The position numbers and the translations under genes were made by a program. Below the pieces are notes generated by a model. The model worked only from the letters and a program-made list of their open reading frames with translations. It was not told the DNA's origin and did not search any database. A stretch of DNA of 33,666 bases, from NCBI GenBank assembly GCA_034432935.1, contig DAOUBD010000075.1, positions 1 through 33,666 of the forward strand, given 5' to 3'. Positions within the stretch are counted from its first letter, which is position 1, and every line of letters begins with the position of its first letter. Source of the DNA: DAOUAG01 sp034432935. GTDB lineage: Bacteria > Chloroflexota > Dehalococcoidia > SM23-28-2 > RBG-16-64-32. Shown here in pieces: positions 7,197 to 15,570 of the stretch.

Positions 7197-7988
7197 CTAA
7201 GTTGAAGTATCGGGGAGGAAACCAAAGTTGAAGGCGCTGTTCAGGTTGATGAGGCTATTGGTGAAGATCAGGATGCCGACGACGATCAGCATGGCCCCGC
7301 TGATGTAACTCACGAGGCCGGAGAACCGCTTGAGCCTGTTGTACAGCGGGCTGATGGTATTGTAGGCGAGACCCAGGGCCAGGAAAGGTATCGACAGCCC
7401 GGCGGAGTAGGCCAGGAGGAGCAGCCCAGCCTGAAGGGCGGTGCCGCTGGAGACGGCCAGGGCGAAGATCGCGCCCAGAGTGGGGCCGATGCAGGGACTC
7501 CAGCCAGCCGAGAAGGCTGAGCCGACAACGAAGGACCTCGCATAGCCCGCCCTCTGGCCGGCGCCCACGTCCAACCTTCGCTCTTGCTCCAGCCAGGGGA
7601 TAGTGATGACGCCCGAGAGGTGCAGCCCCATAACGATGAGGAGGCCGCCGGCGACCTTCAGGATAACGTCTTGGTTGTCGCGTAGGGCATAGCCTACGAA
7701 ACCGAGAGACATACCGAAAAGGACGAAAACCGTCGTAAAACCCAGCACGAAGCTGACAGCATGGAAGAAGGGCAGGGCACCGGCAGGCCGCCTCGGGACG
7801 GCCATGGCAACCGCACCACCAGCGGAAGAGGCGCTCTGCACCCCGGGGGCCGCCCCTTCCACCGCGGCGCCAGTCAGATAACCGAGGTAGGCTGGTATGA
7901 GGGGCAACACACAGGGGGAAAGACAGGAGAGCAGACCTGCCGCGAAGGCGACGAAAACGCTGACGCCGCCGATCTCTAGAAAGCCCAT
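7197..7988 (-). CDS. ccdA: CcdA-family transmembrane electron carrier
   Basis: This polytopic membrane protein of 263 residues is the reduced form of the DsbD core. It carries the paired cysteines that shuttle electrons across the membrane: C22 and C26 in SCLSPCVLPLIPAYLG, and C166 in GWSPCIGPTLGAI. Six hydrophobic segments are visible, around 10-35, 75-100, 107-130, 152-182, 185-207 and 222-245. The loop between helices 1 and 2 (about 42-68) is unusually long and rich in Ala/Gly. It is first in the ccdA-tlpA operon and divergent from the acetyl-CoA synthetase gene. Confidence 0.88.
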   Translation of the reverse strand: MGFLEIGGVSVFVAFAAGLLSCLSPCVLPLIPAYLGYLTGAAVEGAAPGVQSASSAGGAVAMAVPRRPAGALPFFHAVSFVLGFTTVFVLFGMSLGFVGYALRDNQDVILKVAGGLLIVMGLHLSGVITIPWLEQERRLDVGAGQRAGYARSFVVGSAFSAGWSPCIGPTLGAIFALAVSSGTALQAGLLLLAYSAGLSIPFLALGLAYNTISPLYNRLKRFSGLVSYISGAMLIVVGILIFTNSLINLNSAFNFGFLPDTST

Positions 7989-8068
7989 CGTCCTTACACC
8001 CTATACGTGCGCCAAGACCATCATAGATTCGCAGCCCCTAGCTAAGCAATGTGACCAACGGACCATCG

Positions 8069-8097
8069 TTGACGGGCCGATAGGGCTGCGCTAAATT
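8069..8097 (+). promoter_or_regulatory. Candidate sigma-70 promoter for the acetyl-CoA synthetase gene
   Basis: TTGACG (8069-8074) and TAAATT (8092-8097) are separated by 17 bases. The site lies about 85 bases upstream of the acs start in the divergent gap between ccdA and acs. The gap holds no gene. The match is good but was judged by eye. Confidence 0.45.
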
Positions 8098-8180
8098 TGA
8101 CCATCAATAGGGCTCCCTCTAGACGGCGGCGAACGCCCGGCGCGGCGCCCGGCTGAGATCAGATCCAGAGGAGAACAGAT

Positions 8181-9923
8181 ATGGAGTACGACCCCATACC
8201 CAAACCACGGGCCAGCGAGATGCCGTTGCGCCCGAACCTGTTGGACTACGAGGCGATGCGCCGTAGCTTCTCCTGGGATGCCGTACGCCGAGAGTTGGAC
8301 GGCCTGCCTGGCGGCAAGCTGAACATCGCCTACGAGTGCTTGGACCGCCACCTGAAGACTGCCCGGCGTAACAAGATCGCCATGCTCTGGGAGGGAAAGA
8401 ACGGCGAGACCGAGACGTATACGTTCGAAGAGATGACCCGCGCCTCCAACCGGGCCGCCAATGGCTTGCGTAGCCTCGGTGTGGAGAAGGGGGACCGGGT
8501 GTTCGTGTTCCTGGAGCGCATCCCGGAGTGTTACTTCACGGTGTTCGGTACCCTGAAGGTGGGCGCCGTTATCGGGCCCCTCTTTTCGGCCTTCGGCCCT
8601 GAGGCCGTCAAGGACCGTCTGGAAAACAGCGAGGCCAAGATACTGGTGACCAGCCCCGAGCTCTGGGCACGCATCCGGGAGGTGCGCCGAGACCTGCCGC
8701 AGCTTCAACATGTCGTCCTCGTGACGCGCCGACACAAGCCGGAGCCAGAAAAGGGCGTCGTCCTGTGGGACGAGGTTATCGCCAACCAGCCGGACCGGTT
8801 CGACACGATGCCCACAGATCCCGAGGACTTCGCCGTCATGCATTACACGTCTGGAACCACCGGGAAGCCTAAGGGCGCCGCCCATGTCCATATGGCCATC
8901 CTGGGACATTACGCAACGGCCAAATACGTGCTGGATATCCACGATGAGGACATCTACTGGTGCACAGCGGACCCCGGCTGGGTGACGGGCACCTCCTACG
9001 GGATGTTCGGCCCGTGGAGCAACGGCGCCACCAGCCTGGTGTACGAAGGCGGCTTCGGGGCCAGCGCCTGGTATTCCCTCATCGAGAGGCACCGGGTGAC
9101 CGTCTGGTACACGGCGCCGACGGCCATACGCATGCTGATGAAGGCGGGGGAGGAAGTGGCCAGGAAGCATGATCTCTCCAGCCTCCGCTACATGTGCTCC
9201 GTCGGCGAGCCCCTGAACCCGGAGGCCGTCCTCTGGGGCCAAAAGGTGCTGGGGCTGCCCTTCCACGATAACTGGTGGCAGACCGAGACCGGCTGCATCC
9301 TGATCGCCAACTATCCTGTGCAGGAGATCCGCCCAGGAAGCATGGGGCGCCCTTTCCCTGGCATCGAACCGGCGATAATCGATGATGACGGGAATACCTT
9401 GCCCCCTGGCCAAGAAGGTAACCTCGCCATCCGACCCGGTTGGCCCTCCATGTTCCGCACCTACTGGAAGAATCGCGAGATGTACGAGTCTCGTTTCCGC
9501 AACGGCTGGTACATCACAGGCGACAGGGCACGGATGGACGCCGATGGTTTCTTCTGGTTCGTAGGACGGGCCGACGACGTCATCAACACGGCGGGCCACC
9601 TGGTGGGGCCCTTCGAGGTAGAAAGCGTGCTGATCGAGCACCCGGCGGTGGCCGAAGCCGGGGTCATCGGCAAGCCGGATCCCGTGGCCATGGAAGTCGT
9701 CAAGGCCTTCGTGGCCCTGAAAGACGGGCACGAGCCGAGTGACAAGCTTCGCCGTGAGCTCATCCACTACTCGCGCGAGCGGCTGGGGCCGGCGGTGGCG
9801 CCCAGGGAGATCGAATTCCTGCCCTCGTTGCCCAAGACCCGCAGCGGCAAGATCATGCGGCGGCTGCTCAAAGCCCGGGAGTTGGGTTTACCCGAAGGAG
9901 ATACGAGCACGCTGGAGGAGTAG
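8181..9923 (+). CDS. acsA: Acetyl-CoA synthetase (AMP-forming)
   Basis: This adenylate-forming enzyme makes acetyl-CoA from acetate, ATP and CoA through acetyl-AMP. At 580 residues it matches the short AcsA type of Bacillus rather than the 650-residue Acs. The ATP loop YTSGTTGKPKG is at 222-232. NNWWQTETG-type A5 appears as DNWWQTETGC near 369. The A7-A8 region reads YITGDRARMDADGFFWFVGR, and the hinge and CoA region follows. The A10 lysine is K557 in TRSGKIMRR, the residue that acetylation normally silences in this family. A ribosome-binding site GAGGAGA lies seven bases before the ATG. Propionyl-CoA or another short acyl-CoA remains possible. It ends 19 bases from a convergent membrane-protein gene. 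Confidence 0.9.
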   Translation: MEYDPIPKPRASEMPLRPNLLDYEAMRRSFSWDAVRRELDGLPGGKLNIAYECLDRHLKTARRNKIAMLWEGKNGETETYTFEEMTRASNRAANGLRSLGVEKGDRVFVFLERIPECYFTVFGTLKVGAVIGPLFSAFGPEAVKDRLENSEAKILVTSPELWARIREVRRDLPQLQHVVLVTRRHKPEPEKGVVLWDEVIANQPDRFDTMPTDPEDFAVMHYTSGTTGKPKGAAHVHMAILGHYATAKYVLDIHDEDIYWCTADPGWVTGTSYGMFGPWSNGATSLVYEGGFGASAWYSLIERHRVTVWYTAPTAIRMLMKAGEEVARKHDLSSLRYMCSVGEPLNPEAVLWGQKVLGLPFHDNWWQTETGCILIANYPVQEIRPGSMGRPFPGIEPAIIDDDGNTLPPGQEGNLAIRPGWPSMFRTYWKNREMYESRFRNGWYITGDRARMDADGFFWFVGRADDVINTAGHLVGPFEVESVLIEHPAVAEAGVIGKPDPVAMEVVKAFVALKDGHEPSDKLRRELIHYSRERLGPAVAPREIEFLPSLPKTRSGKIMRRLLKARELGLPEGDTSTLEE

Positions 9924-9942
9924 GAGTCCCTGGCGACGCCCG

Positions 9943-11058
9943 TCAGCGAGGCTCCTCCGCGTGGGCCGGCACCCCCTCCGGCGCAGGCCCCTGCGCTCCT
10001 GGCGAGGGCTGCTGTCCGTTGGCCGCGCCCATGTACAAGAGGTCGTGGAGCCCCACTCCCATGCGAACCATGGCCGGCAGGCCGGCCACCACCGCCAGCG
10101 CCAAGGTCATGAGGTGGGCGCCCAGGGCGTAGGCGACGGCCTCTGGCCTGCCGTAGCCCATGAGGGTGAGGACTCCCACCACAGCGACCTCGAAGGTGCC
10201 TACGTTGAAGGGCACCAGCGGCACGGAGATCACCAGCGTGGCGGCGATGGTGATGACCACCGCTTGGGCCAGAGAGAAGTCCAGGCCAAAGGTGAGGCCG
10301 AAGGCAAAGTATATGCCGGCCTGTACAAGCCAGGCTGCGAAGGTGGCGCCCAGAGCGTAACCGGTCCGGGAGGCATCGCGGAGTACGGACAGCCCATCCA
10401 GGAAGCGGGGCACCAGACCGGCCGCCCTCTGGCGCAGGGCGCGCGGCGCCAGCCGGAGCCAGCTCCGGTCCTGCCAGCCCTCGCTGAGCTCCAAGCGCGA
10501 CGCTGCTATAGCGATGAGGCCGCCCGCGACAACCGTCACGGTCAGCGTCCAGGCCAGGGTGACGGGTAGCTGAGGCACCCCCAGGAAGGCGAGCATCACC
10601 AGGAAGAGGAAAACGAAGGCAAATCCGTCCAATAGAGTCTCCGTGACGAAGATCATGGCAGCCACGCTTGCCCGCGGAAGCCCGTAGAGCCTGGCCGCTG
10701 CCTGGACTCGCAGAACATCGCCGAGGCGCCAGGGCAGAATCCGGTTGACCATGCCTGCGGCGAGGAAGACTCCGAACAGGCTGAAGATGCGAGGCCGGCC
10801 CGCAGCGTGAAGCTGTACCTGCCAGCGGAAGGCTCCCAGCAGATTTGCCAGCAGGTACAAGGGCAAGGCTATGGCCAAGTACGGGTACTCGGCCCCGGCT
10901 GCCACGTCCAACGCCTTTTCGACATCGGTTCGCCACAGGAGGACGCCGATGAGAACTGCGCTGGCCACCACCTGAGGGATGACCTGGGGACGGATCAAAC
11001 GCCTCACGCCCCAGAGCATATACCAGAAACAGGCCGAATTCGATGGAAACTTCGCCAC
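9943..11058 (-). CDS. Lysylphosphatidylglycerol-synthase transmembrane-region family protein (UPF0104)
   Basis: This is an integral membrane protein of about 371 residues with seven to eight hydrophobic helices. It has the family pattern near NRILPWRLGDVLRVQAAARLYG (105-126) and the conserved VPFNVGTFEVAVVGVL segment (about 291-306). Family members include the flippase half of MprF and uncharacterised proteins thought to move lipids or isoprenoid-linked sugars across the membrane. No cytoplasmic aminoacyl-transfer domain is attached. The C-terminal tail after about 345 is low-complexity Pro/Gly/Ala. The GTG start at 11058 has no clear ribosome-binding site; an ATG 13 codons later (11019) is an alternative. 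It is divergent from the citrate-synthase-like gene. Confidence 0.75.
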   Translation of the reverse strand: MAKFPSNSACFWYMLWGVRRLIRPQVIPQVVASAVLIGVLLWRTDVEKALDVAAGAEYPYLAIALPLYLLANLLGAFRWQVQLHAAGRPRIFSLFGVFLAAGMVNRILPWRLGDVLRVQAAARLYGLPRASVAAMIFVTETLLDGFAFVFLFLVMLAFLGVPQLPVTLAWTLTVTVVAGGLIAIAASRLELSEGWQDRSWLRLAPRALRQRAAGLVPRFLDGLSVLRDASRTGYALGATFAAWLVQAGIYFAFGLTFGLDFSLAQAVVITIAATLVISVPLVPFNVGTFEVAVVGVLTLMGYGRPEAVAYALGAHLMTLALAVVAGLPAMVRMGVGLHDLLYMGAANGQQPSPGAQGPAPEGVPAHAEEPR

Positions 11059-11065
11059 GAGCGGC

Positions 11066-11095
11066 GTTGGCCCAGCCGGCCAACGGGACTACAAT
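11066..11095 (+). promoter_or_regulatory. Promoter with an inverted-repeat operator candidate
   Basis: TTGGCC (11067-11072), a 17-base spacer and TACAAT (11090-11095) form a plausible sigma-70 promoter 35 bases before the ATG at 11131. A perfect dyad, GTTGGCC-CAGCC-GGCCAAC (11066-11084), covers the -35 box and most of the spacer. This is a typical place for a repressor site. No regulator gene is adjacent, and the dyad could also be chance in GC-rich DNA. Confidence 0.45.
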
Positions 11096-11130
11096 AGGGA
11101 CGGTCCCGGCGCGAGGCGCAGAGGAGCGAG

Positions 11131-12501
11131 ATGGAGAACACGGAGCGGGTCAACGAGGAGCGCGTCTACTACAACTATCGAGGCCGTATGCCGCCGGTGC
11201 CTCTCGAGCCGCAGCCGGCCCCAATCCCGCCCGGGATCCCGGAGCCCCGCCTCATCACCGACACCACCCTGCGGGACGGGGCCCAGGACTCGCGTTTCGC
11301 CCTCTTTCCCAACGAGGCCCGCCTGCGTTATGTCGACCTGCTCCACCAGCTCGATAACGGCACCGGCCGTATCTACGCCATCGAGACGTTCATCTATCAG
11401 CGACGTGACCTCTGGGTTCTGGACAAGCTGTTGGAGCGCGGGTACGAGCATCCGAAGATCACTACCTGGATCCGGGCCAATCCGAAGGACGTGAAGGAGC
11501 TTTTCGAGGCCAGCCAGGGGCGGGTGCAGGAGACCGGCATGCTGGCCTCGTCCTCGGACCACCATATCTTTGACAAGCTGGGCTATCGCAGCAAGTCCGA
11601 GGCCATCGAAAAGTACCTAAAGCCTATCCTCACCGCCTGCGAGTACGGCATCACGCCGCGCGTCCATCTGGAGGACACGACCCGGGCCGATATCCGGGGC
11701 TGGGTAATCCCGTTCATGCGGCGGGTCCTCAAGGAGACGGAGGGCAGGGCCAGGTTCCGCATCTGTGACACGATAGGCTGGGGCATGCCAGACCCCTACG
11801 CCGCTATGCCCCAGGGGATCCCGAAGCTGATCTCGACCCTCTTTCAGGAGACGGGCGCTGAGCTGGAGTTCCACGGGCATAATGACTTCGGGCTGGCCAC
11901 AGCGAACTCCCTGGCTGCCTGGCAGTACGGGTGCCGCAAGGTCAACGTGGCGTTCGGGGGGCTCGGCGAGCGCACCGGCAACACGTCGCTGGAGCAGGCG
12001 CTGGCAGGCTACATCCGCCTGTACGGAGACCCCGGGTTCAACCTGGCGGTGCTGCCAGAGATGAGAAAGTTGGTGGAAGAGCTGCTCACGCCGCTTCCCC
12101 AGACAGCGCCGATCATAGGGGACGTCTTCAGCACCCAGGCGGGGATCCACCAGGCAGGCGTCGTTCGTCAGGAGGATGCCCCCGGCGGCCTGATCTATCT
12201 GGCTTACGATCCGGCCCTCGTCGGACGCTCCTACGCGGAACGGAACCTCATCGGGGGCCTTTCGGGTTCGGAAGGGATAGTGGCCATCCTAAACAGTGAG
12301 GCGGAACGGCGCGGCCTCGACGTGCGCTTCTCCAACACGAGCCGCATCGTGAAGGAAGTCTACGATAAGGTGCAGGCGGCATACGATGGCGAGTACGATG
12401 AGGCCGCGGGCCGCTGGGTGAACTACCGGACCACGTTCTTCTCGCCGGAAGAGATCTGGGGGTTAGCCGCTGAGGCGTTGCAAGCGAAAGGCGGAGTGTG
12501 A
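11131..12501 (+). CDS. DRE-TIM metallolyase, candidate Re-citrate synthase
   Basis: This 456-residue protein belongs to the isopropylmalate/homocitrate/citramalate synthase superfamily. DTTLRDGAQD (44-53) is the DRE-type metal and base motif. HGHND (248-252) gives the two metal histidines, and GERTGNTSLEQ follows. The N-terminal extension, the WIRANPKD and SSSDHHIFDKLG segments, the DTIGWGMPDP loop and the overall length resemble Re-citrate synthases known from Clostridium kluyveri and Dehalococcoides. It lacks the long LeuA regulatory domain. I infer that it condenses oxaloacetate with acetyl-CoA. Homocitrate or citramalate synthase cannot be excluded without alignment. The start is supported by GAGGAG just upstream. 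A FabH-like gene follows on the same strand. Confidence 0.7.
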   Translation: MENTERVNEERVYYNYRGRMPPVPLEPQPAPIPPGIPEPRLITDTTLRDGAQDSRFALFPNEARLRYVDLLHQLDNGTGRIYAIETFIYQRRDLWVLDKLLERGYEHPKITTWIRANPKDVKELFEASQGRVQETGMLASSSDHHIFDKLGYRSKSEAIEKYLKPILTACEYGITPRVHLEDTTRADIRGWVIPFMRRVLKETEGRARFRICDTIGWGMPDPYAAMPQGIPKLISTLFQETGAELEFHGHNDFGLATANSLAAWQYGCRKVNVAFGGLGERTGNTSLEQALAGYIRLYGDPGFNLAVLPEMRKLVEELLTPLPQTAPIIGDVFSTQAGIHQAGVVRQEDAPGGLIYLAYDPALVGRSYAERNLIGGLSGSEGIVAILNSEAERRGLDVRFSNTSRIVKEVYDKVQAAYDGEYDEAAGRWVNYRTTFFSPEEIWGLAAEALQAKGGV

Positions 12502-12583
12502 GAACGGTGATGACCGGAGGGAGGGCATCCCTCGCCCAAACCCTTAGCTCAAACGCACGCCCTGACGGCCAGAGGTGCCACTG

Positions 12584-13711
12584 ATGCGTTACGCGCAGAT
12601 CGCAGGTTGGGGCATGTACGTCCCATCCCGAGTGATGAGCAACGATCGCTTCGTGGAGATGGGGCTGGACACTTCCCACGAGTGGATAGCGACGCGCACG
12701 GGGATAGAGACGAGGCGGCTGGCTGGACCCGACGAGGCCACGTCAGACATGGCGGTGAAGGCGGGGCAGCAGGCTCTCCAGACGGCCGCCGCCCGGCCCA
12801 GCGAGGTGGACATGATCATCGTGGCGACGTGCACGCCAGACCACGTCATGCCATCCACCGCTTCGCTGGTGCAAGACCGGCTGGGGCTAGAAAACGCCGG
12901 GGCGATCGACCTCAACGCCGCTTGCAGCGGGTTCGTCTACGCCCTGATCACTGCGGCTGGACTCATCGAGTCCAAACGTGCCCGGCAGGTACTGGTGATC
13001 GGGGCAGACGAGCTGTCGATCCACTTGGACTGGAAGGACAGAAGCACCTGCATTCTCTTCGGCGACGGCGCGGGCGCGGTGCTGCTCCGGGCCAGCAAGG
13101 AGCCCGGCATCTTGGCTTCCACAACGGGGTGCGATGGCTCCGGCGCTAGTCTGCTGACGATCCTTGGCGGGGGCTCACGGCACCGGCTCAACGGGCACTC
13201 GCCCGCGGGTGGCGACCACTATCTGCGCATGAACGGTCCGCAGGTGTTCAGGGCGGCTACCCAAGCCATGGCCAAGGCCGCGCAAAGGGTGATGACAGCC
13301 TCGGGGATGGCGCCCCACGAGGTGGACCTGTTTATCCCGCATCAGGCCAATATGCGGATCATCGAGTCCACCGCTCGCAGGTTAGGGGTGCCCCAGGAGA
13401 AGGTGTTCACCAACGTCCGCCAATACGGAAACACGAGCGCCGCATCGATACCCATCGCCCTATGCGAGGCCATCAGCGCCGGCCGGGTTCAGGTAGGGAG
13501 CAAGATTGTCCTGGCCAGCTTCGGAGCCGGCCTCACGTGGGCGGCGGTGGCTCTGCGCTGGGGTATCGATGTGACCCGCCGGCCGCCGCCGTGGAGCCCG
13601 CTCCAGTGGCAGTTGGGCACGCGGGTGGCCGCTGTCCGCTCGGCGATCCGGCGGCACGAACGAAAGGTGCTGGCGACGATAGACGAAAAGCTGCGGGGAG
13701 AGGGCGATTAG
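12584..13711 (+). CDS. FabH-like 3-oxoacyl-ACP synthase III with C-terminal extension
   Basis: This ketosynthase would condense an acyl-CoA starter with malonyl-ACP in fatty-acid or related synthesis. The Cys-His-Asn triad is complete: C114 in AACSGFVYA, H253 in PHQANMRI and N283 in YGNTSAAS. The typical FabH end, FGAGLTWAAVALRW, falls at 313-326. About 49 further residues follow, first Pro/Trp-rich and then basic (RRHERKVLATIDEKLR). Standard FabH lacks this tail. The ATG at 12584 is chosen because AGAGGTG lies six bases before it; a GTG at 12575 is in frame. It could alternatively be a ketosynthase of a specialised lipid or HMG-CoA-synthase-like type, but the motifs favour KAS III. Confidence 0.82.
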   Translation: MRYAQIAGWGMYVPSRVMSNDRFVEMGLDTSHEWIATRTGIETRRLAGPDEATSDMAVKAGQQALQTAAARPSEVDMIIVATCTPDHVMPSTASLVQDRLGLENAGAIDLNAACSGFVYALITAAGLIESKRARQVLVIGADELSIHLDWKDRSTCILFGDGAGAVLLRASKEPGILASTTGCDGSGASLLTILGGGSRHRLNGHSPAGGDHYLRMNGPQVFRAATQAMAKAAQRVMTASGMAPHEVDLFIPHQANMRIIESTARRLGVPQEKVFTNVRQYGNTSAASIPIALCEAISAGRVQVGSKIVLASFGAGLTWAAVALRWGIDVTRRPPPWSPLQWQLGTRVAAVRSAIRRHERKVLATIDEKLRGEGD

Positions 13712-13739
13712 CCGCCCGCGCAGGGCTCGCCCTGGCGGC
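13711..13739. terminator. Strong hairpin between convergent genes, possible bidirectional terminator
   Basis: CAGGGC-TC-GCCCTG (13721-13734) is a perfect stem. It is nested in an outer GCCGC/GCGGC pairing with a four- to five-base bulge. It sits between the stop of the FabH-like gene and the stop of the glutaredoxin-like gene, where a shared terminator is expected. No T-run follows on either strand, so termination is unproven. Confidence 0.4.
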
Positions 13740-13756
13740 AGAGGTCCGCGCCCCGG

Positions 13757-13981
13757 TCAGGCGATCTCCCGTCCTTGCTCGCCAGCCCAACCGATCTCCA
13801 CATCATCTTCGCCCCAGATGATGACAGGCACAGTTGCGCTATACTTGGCGGCCTCTTGCCACCACTCTTCTCGCTCGTCCACTGGCCGTTCCTCGAACTC
13901 GATGCCGCGCTGGCGCAAGGCGGCCCGCGCCTTGTCGCAGGTGGGGCAATCGCGGAGGGTGTAGATGATCACGAGCGCCAA
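13757..13981 (-). CDS. Glutaredoxin-like protein
   Basis: This small thioredoxin-fold protein has a redox motif CPTC directly after the first strand (IIYTLRDCPTC), then the helix DKARAALRQRG. The strand FEERPVDE and the cis-proline segment TVPVIIW follow. It is expected to exchange thiols and disulfides with glutathione or other small thiols or proteins. I favour the TTG start at 13981, preceded by GGAGG at five bases, giving 74 residues. The frame is open up to an ATG at 14038 that overlaps the MATE stop, and a GTG at 13972 is also possible. It lies directly downstream of the MATE gene on the same strand. Confidence 0.75.
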   Translation of the reverse strand: MALVIIYTLRDCPTCDKARAALRQRGIEFEERPVDEREEWWQEAAKYSATVPVIIWGEDDVEIGWAGEQGREIA

Positions 13982-14016
13982 AGGGGCCTCCAGCGCTGCA
14001 TTGTAGCACGCCCCAC

Positions 14017-15399
14017 TTAAACGCTTATCGCCTTCCATTTCCCGCGGCGGAAGCGCAGGAACATCAGGAAGGCGCGCGTGCTGATGTCCATCACGGCGGC
14101 CGCCCAGGCGCCAGGGACCCCAAACCCCAGCGGGATGGCCAGCAGGTAGGCGGGCAGCAAACGTACGATCCAGGTGGCGCCGGCCATTATGTAGAGTACT
14201 GACCGCGTGTCTCCGGCGCCGCGCAGGGCGCCGCTAAAAGGGAGGCTGATGGCCAGGCCGGGCATGGCAAAGGCGAAGATGAAGAGCAGCTTACGCCCAA
14301 TGTCGATGACCTTATCGGCATCCTCGCCACCGACGAAGAGACCGGTGATTTGCGCGCCGAAGAACATCATCAGGAGGGCGACGCCAGACATGAAGGCCAG
14401 GGAGTAGCGCACGGCAAGATAGGTAGCGCGTTCGGCGACATCCGGCCGTCCCGCCCCCAGAGCCTGGCCTACGATGGCCGAGGTGGCGACGCTGAGGGCG
14501 AAACCTACGTTGAAGGTCAGGCTCTGTATACCCAGTGTCACCCCGTGGGCCGCTACGGCTGTGGTCCCGAGACTGGCGATGATGCGCGTGTAGAGCATGA
14601 AAGCGATGTTGAACTGCACGTTCTCTAGCCCTGAGGGCACGCCCACGTTCAGTACGCGCCGGGCATCGCCTCCGTGAAACCGGGCCGCCTGCCACGGGTA
14701 CCAGTGCACGATGCGTCTGCCTGACATGAGAACAGCGACAACCAGCAGCGCGCCCGCCGTGGCAGATGACGTGAAACCGAGACCCGAGCCAGTGACGTTC
14801 AGGCGAGGGAAGGGGCCCGGCCCGTTGATCAGAGCGTAGGCGACGAATATGTTCACCACGTTCACGATGACGCCGATGATCATGGGAGTCCGAGTATCAC
14901 CGGCCCCTTGCAGAGAAGCGAAGCCGGCGTACACGAGGGACCACAGGGGCATGCCAACTGCCGCGGCCCGCAGATAAATGGCGCCCTGGCGCTTGGCCTC
15001 CGTCTCCGCGCCCATCATGCCGAGCCCCCAGGATCCTAGAATCCACATACCCAGGCCCATGAGAACGCCCCACGCCACGGCCATAGCGATGGCGTTGCCC
15101 AGGGTCCGAGAGGCTAGTTCGGGCCGGCCGGCGCCGACGTTGCGGGCGATAATGGCGGTGGAGCCCACAGCGACGGCTACCATTCCGGTCTGGGCGAACC
15201 AGAAGATCTGGCCAGCCAGGCGGACCCCAGCCAGCGCGTCTTCCCCCAGATGGCCCACCAAAGCCGTGTCCACCAGCTGGACCATGGAGAAGCTCACCTG
15301 CTGGACGATGACAGGCCAGGCCAGCCTGACAACGGAGCGGGCCAGATGGGACTCCTCGATGATGGTAGGGGTGACGGCTATGCTTTCGGCGGCTTCCAC
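14017..15399 (-). CDS. MATE family multidrug/organic cation exporter
   Basis: This is a 460-residue integral membrane protein with about twelve helices in two homologous halves. Family landmarks are WPVIVQQVSFSMVQLVDTALVGHLGEDALAGV near 30-60, LQGAGDTRTPMIIG near 164-177, and the matching second-half motif LRGAGDTRSVLYIMAG near 389-404. MATE proteins export cationic drugs, dyes or metabolites in exchange for H+ or Na+. The start is a GTG without a clear ribosome-binding site. It is divergent from the acetoacetate-decarboxylase-family gene. The substrate is unknown. Confidence 0.88.
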   Translation of the reverse strand: MEAAESIAVTPTIIEESHLARSVVRLAWPVIVQQVSFSMVQLVDTALVGHLGEDALAGVRLAGQIFWFAQTGMVAVAVGSTAIIARNVGAGRPELASRTLGNAIAMAVAWGVLMGLGMWILGSWGLGMMGAETEAKRQGAIYLRAAAVGMPLWSLVYAGFASLQGAGDTRTPMIIGVIVNVVNIFVAYALINGPGPFPRLNVTGSGLGFTSSATAGALLVVAVLMSGRRIVHWYPWQAARFHGGDARRVLNVGVPSGLENVQFNIAFMLYTRIIASLGTTAVAAHGVTLGIQSLTFNVGFALSVATSAIVGQALGAGRPDVAERATYLAVRYSLAFMSGVALLMMFFGAQITGLFVGGEDADKVIDIGRKLLFIFAFAMPGLAISLPFSGALRGAGDTRSVLYIMAGATWIVRLLPAYLLAIPLGFGVPGAWAAAVMDISTRAFLMFLRFRRGKWKAISV

Positions 15400-15507
15400 A
15401 GGTGATCAATAACTGCTGTCCGGCCCTGGACGTGTCTCTTGATTATCGCAGAGCACCTCCAGCGGCGGGAAGCGAGGAGCCCCAGCGTTGCCTCTGCCCT
15501 CACCCCT

Positions 15508-15535
15508 TTGACAGCGGGCCCCCATCCCGTATCAT
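15508..15535 (+). promoter_or_regulatory. Sigma-70 promoter for the ADC-family gene
   Basis: A perfect TTGACA (15508-15513) and TATCAT (15530-15535) are separated by 16 bases, about 35 bases upstream of the GTG at 15571. This position supports the short start over the longer open frame that begins at 15439. The gap from 15400 to 15507 shows no gene. Confidence 0.6.
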
Positions 15536-15570
15536 GGAGCCAGCTTGCGCGAGCCGAGAGGAGCCGGCGG

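Noticed and set aside
8091..9767. Long open frame (558 codons) on the minus strand opposite acetyl-CoA synthetase
   Set aside because: The translation has no family motif and mirrors the codon pattern of the real gene; long antisense frames are expected in GC-rich DNA.
9767..11083. 438-codon minus-strand frame overlapping the flippase-like gene
   Set aside because: Low-complexity Arg/Gly/Pro translation with no membrane helices; the other minus-strand frame gives a clear membrane protein.
12502..12583. GAGGG-CAT-CCCTC as a terminator after the citrate-synthase-like gene
   Set aside because: Only five pairs and no T-run; the next gene follows in the same direction and may be co-transcribed.
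15439..15570. Longer N-terminus for the ADC-family protein
   Set aside because: The promoter at 15508-15535 and the ribosome-binding site before 15571 both lie inside it, and the added residues do not match the family.
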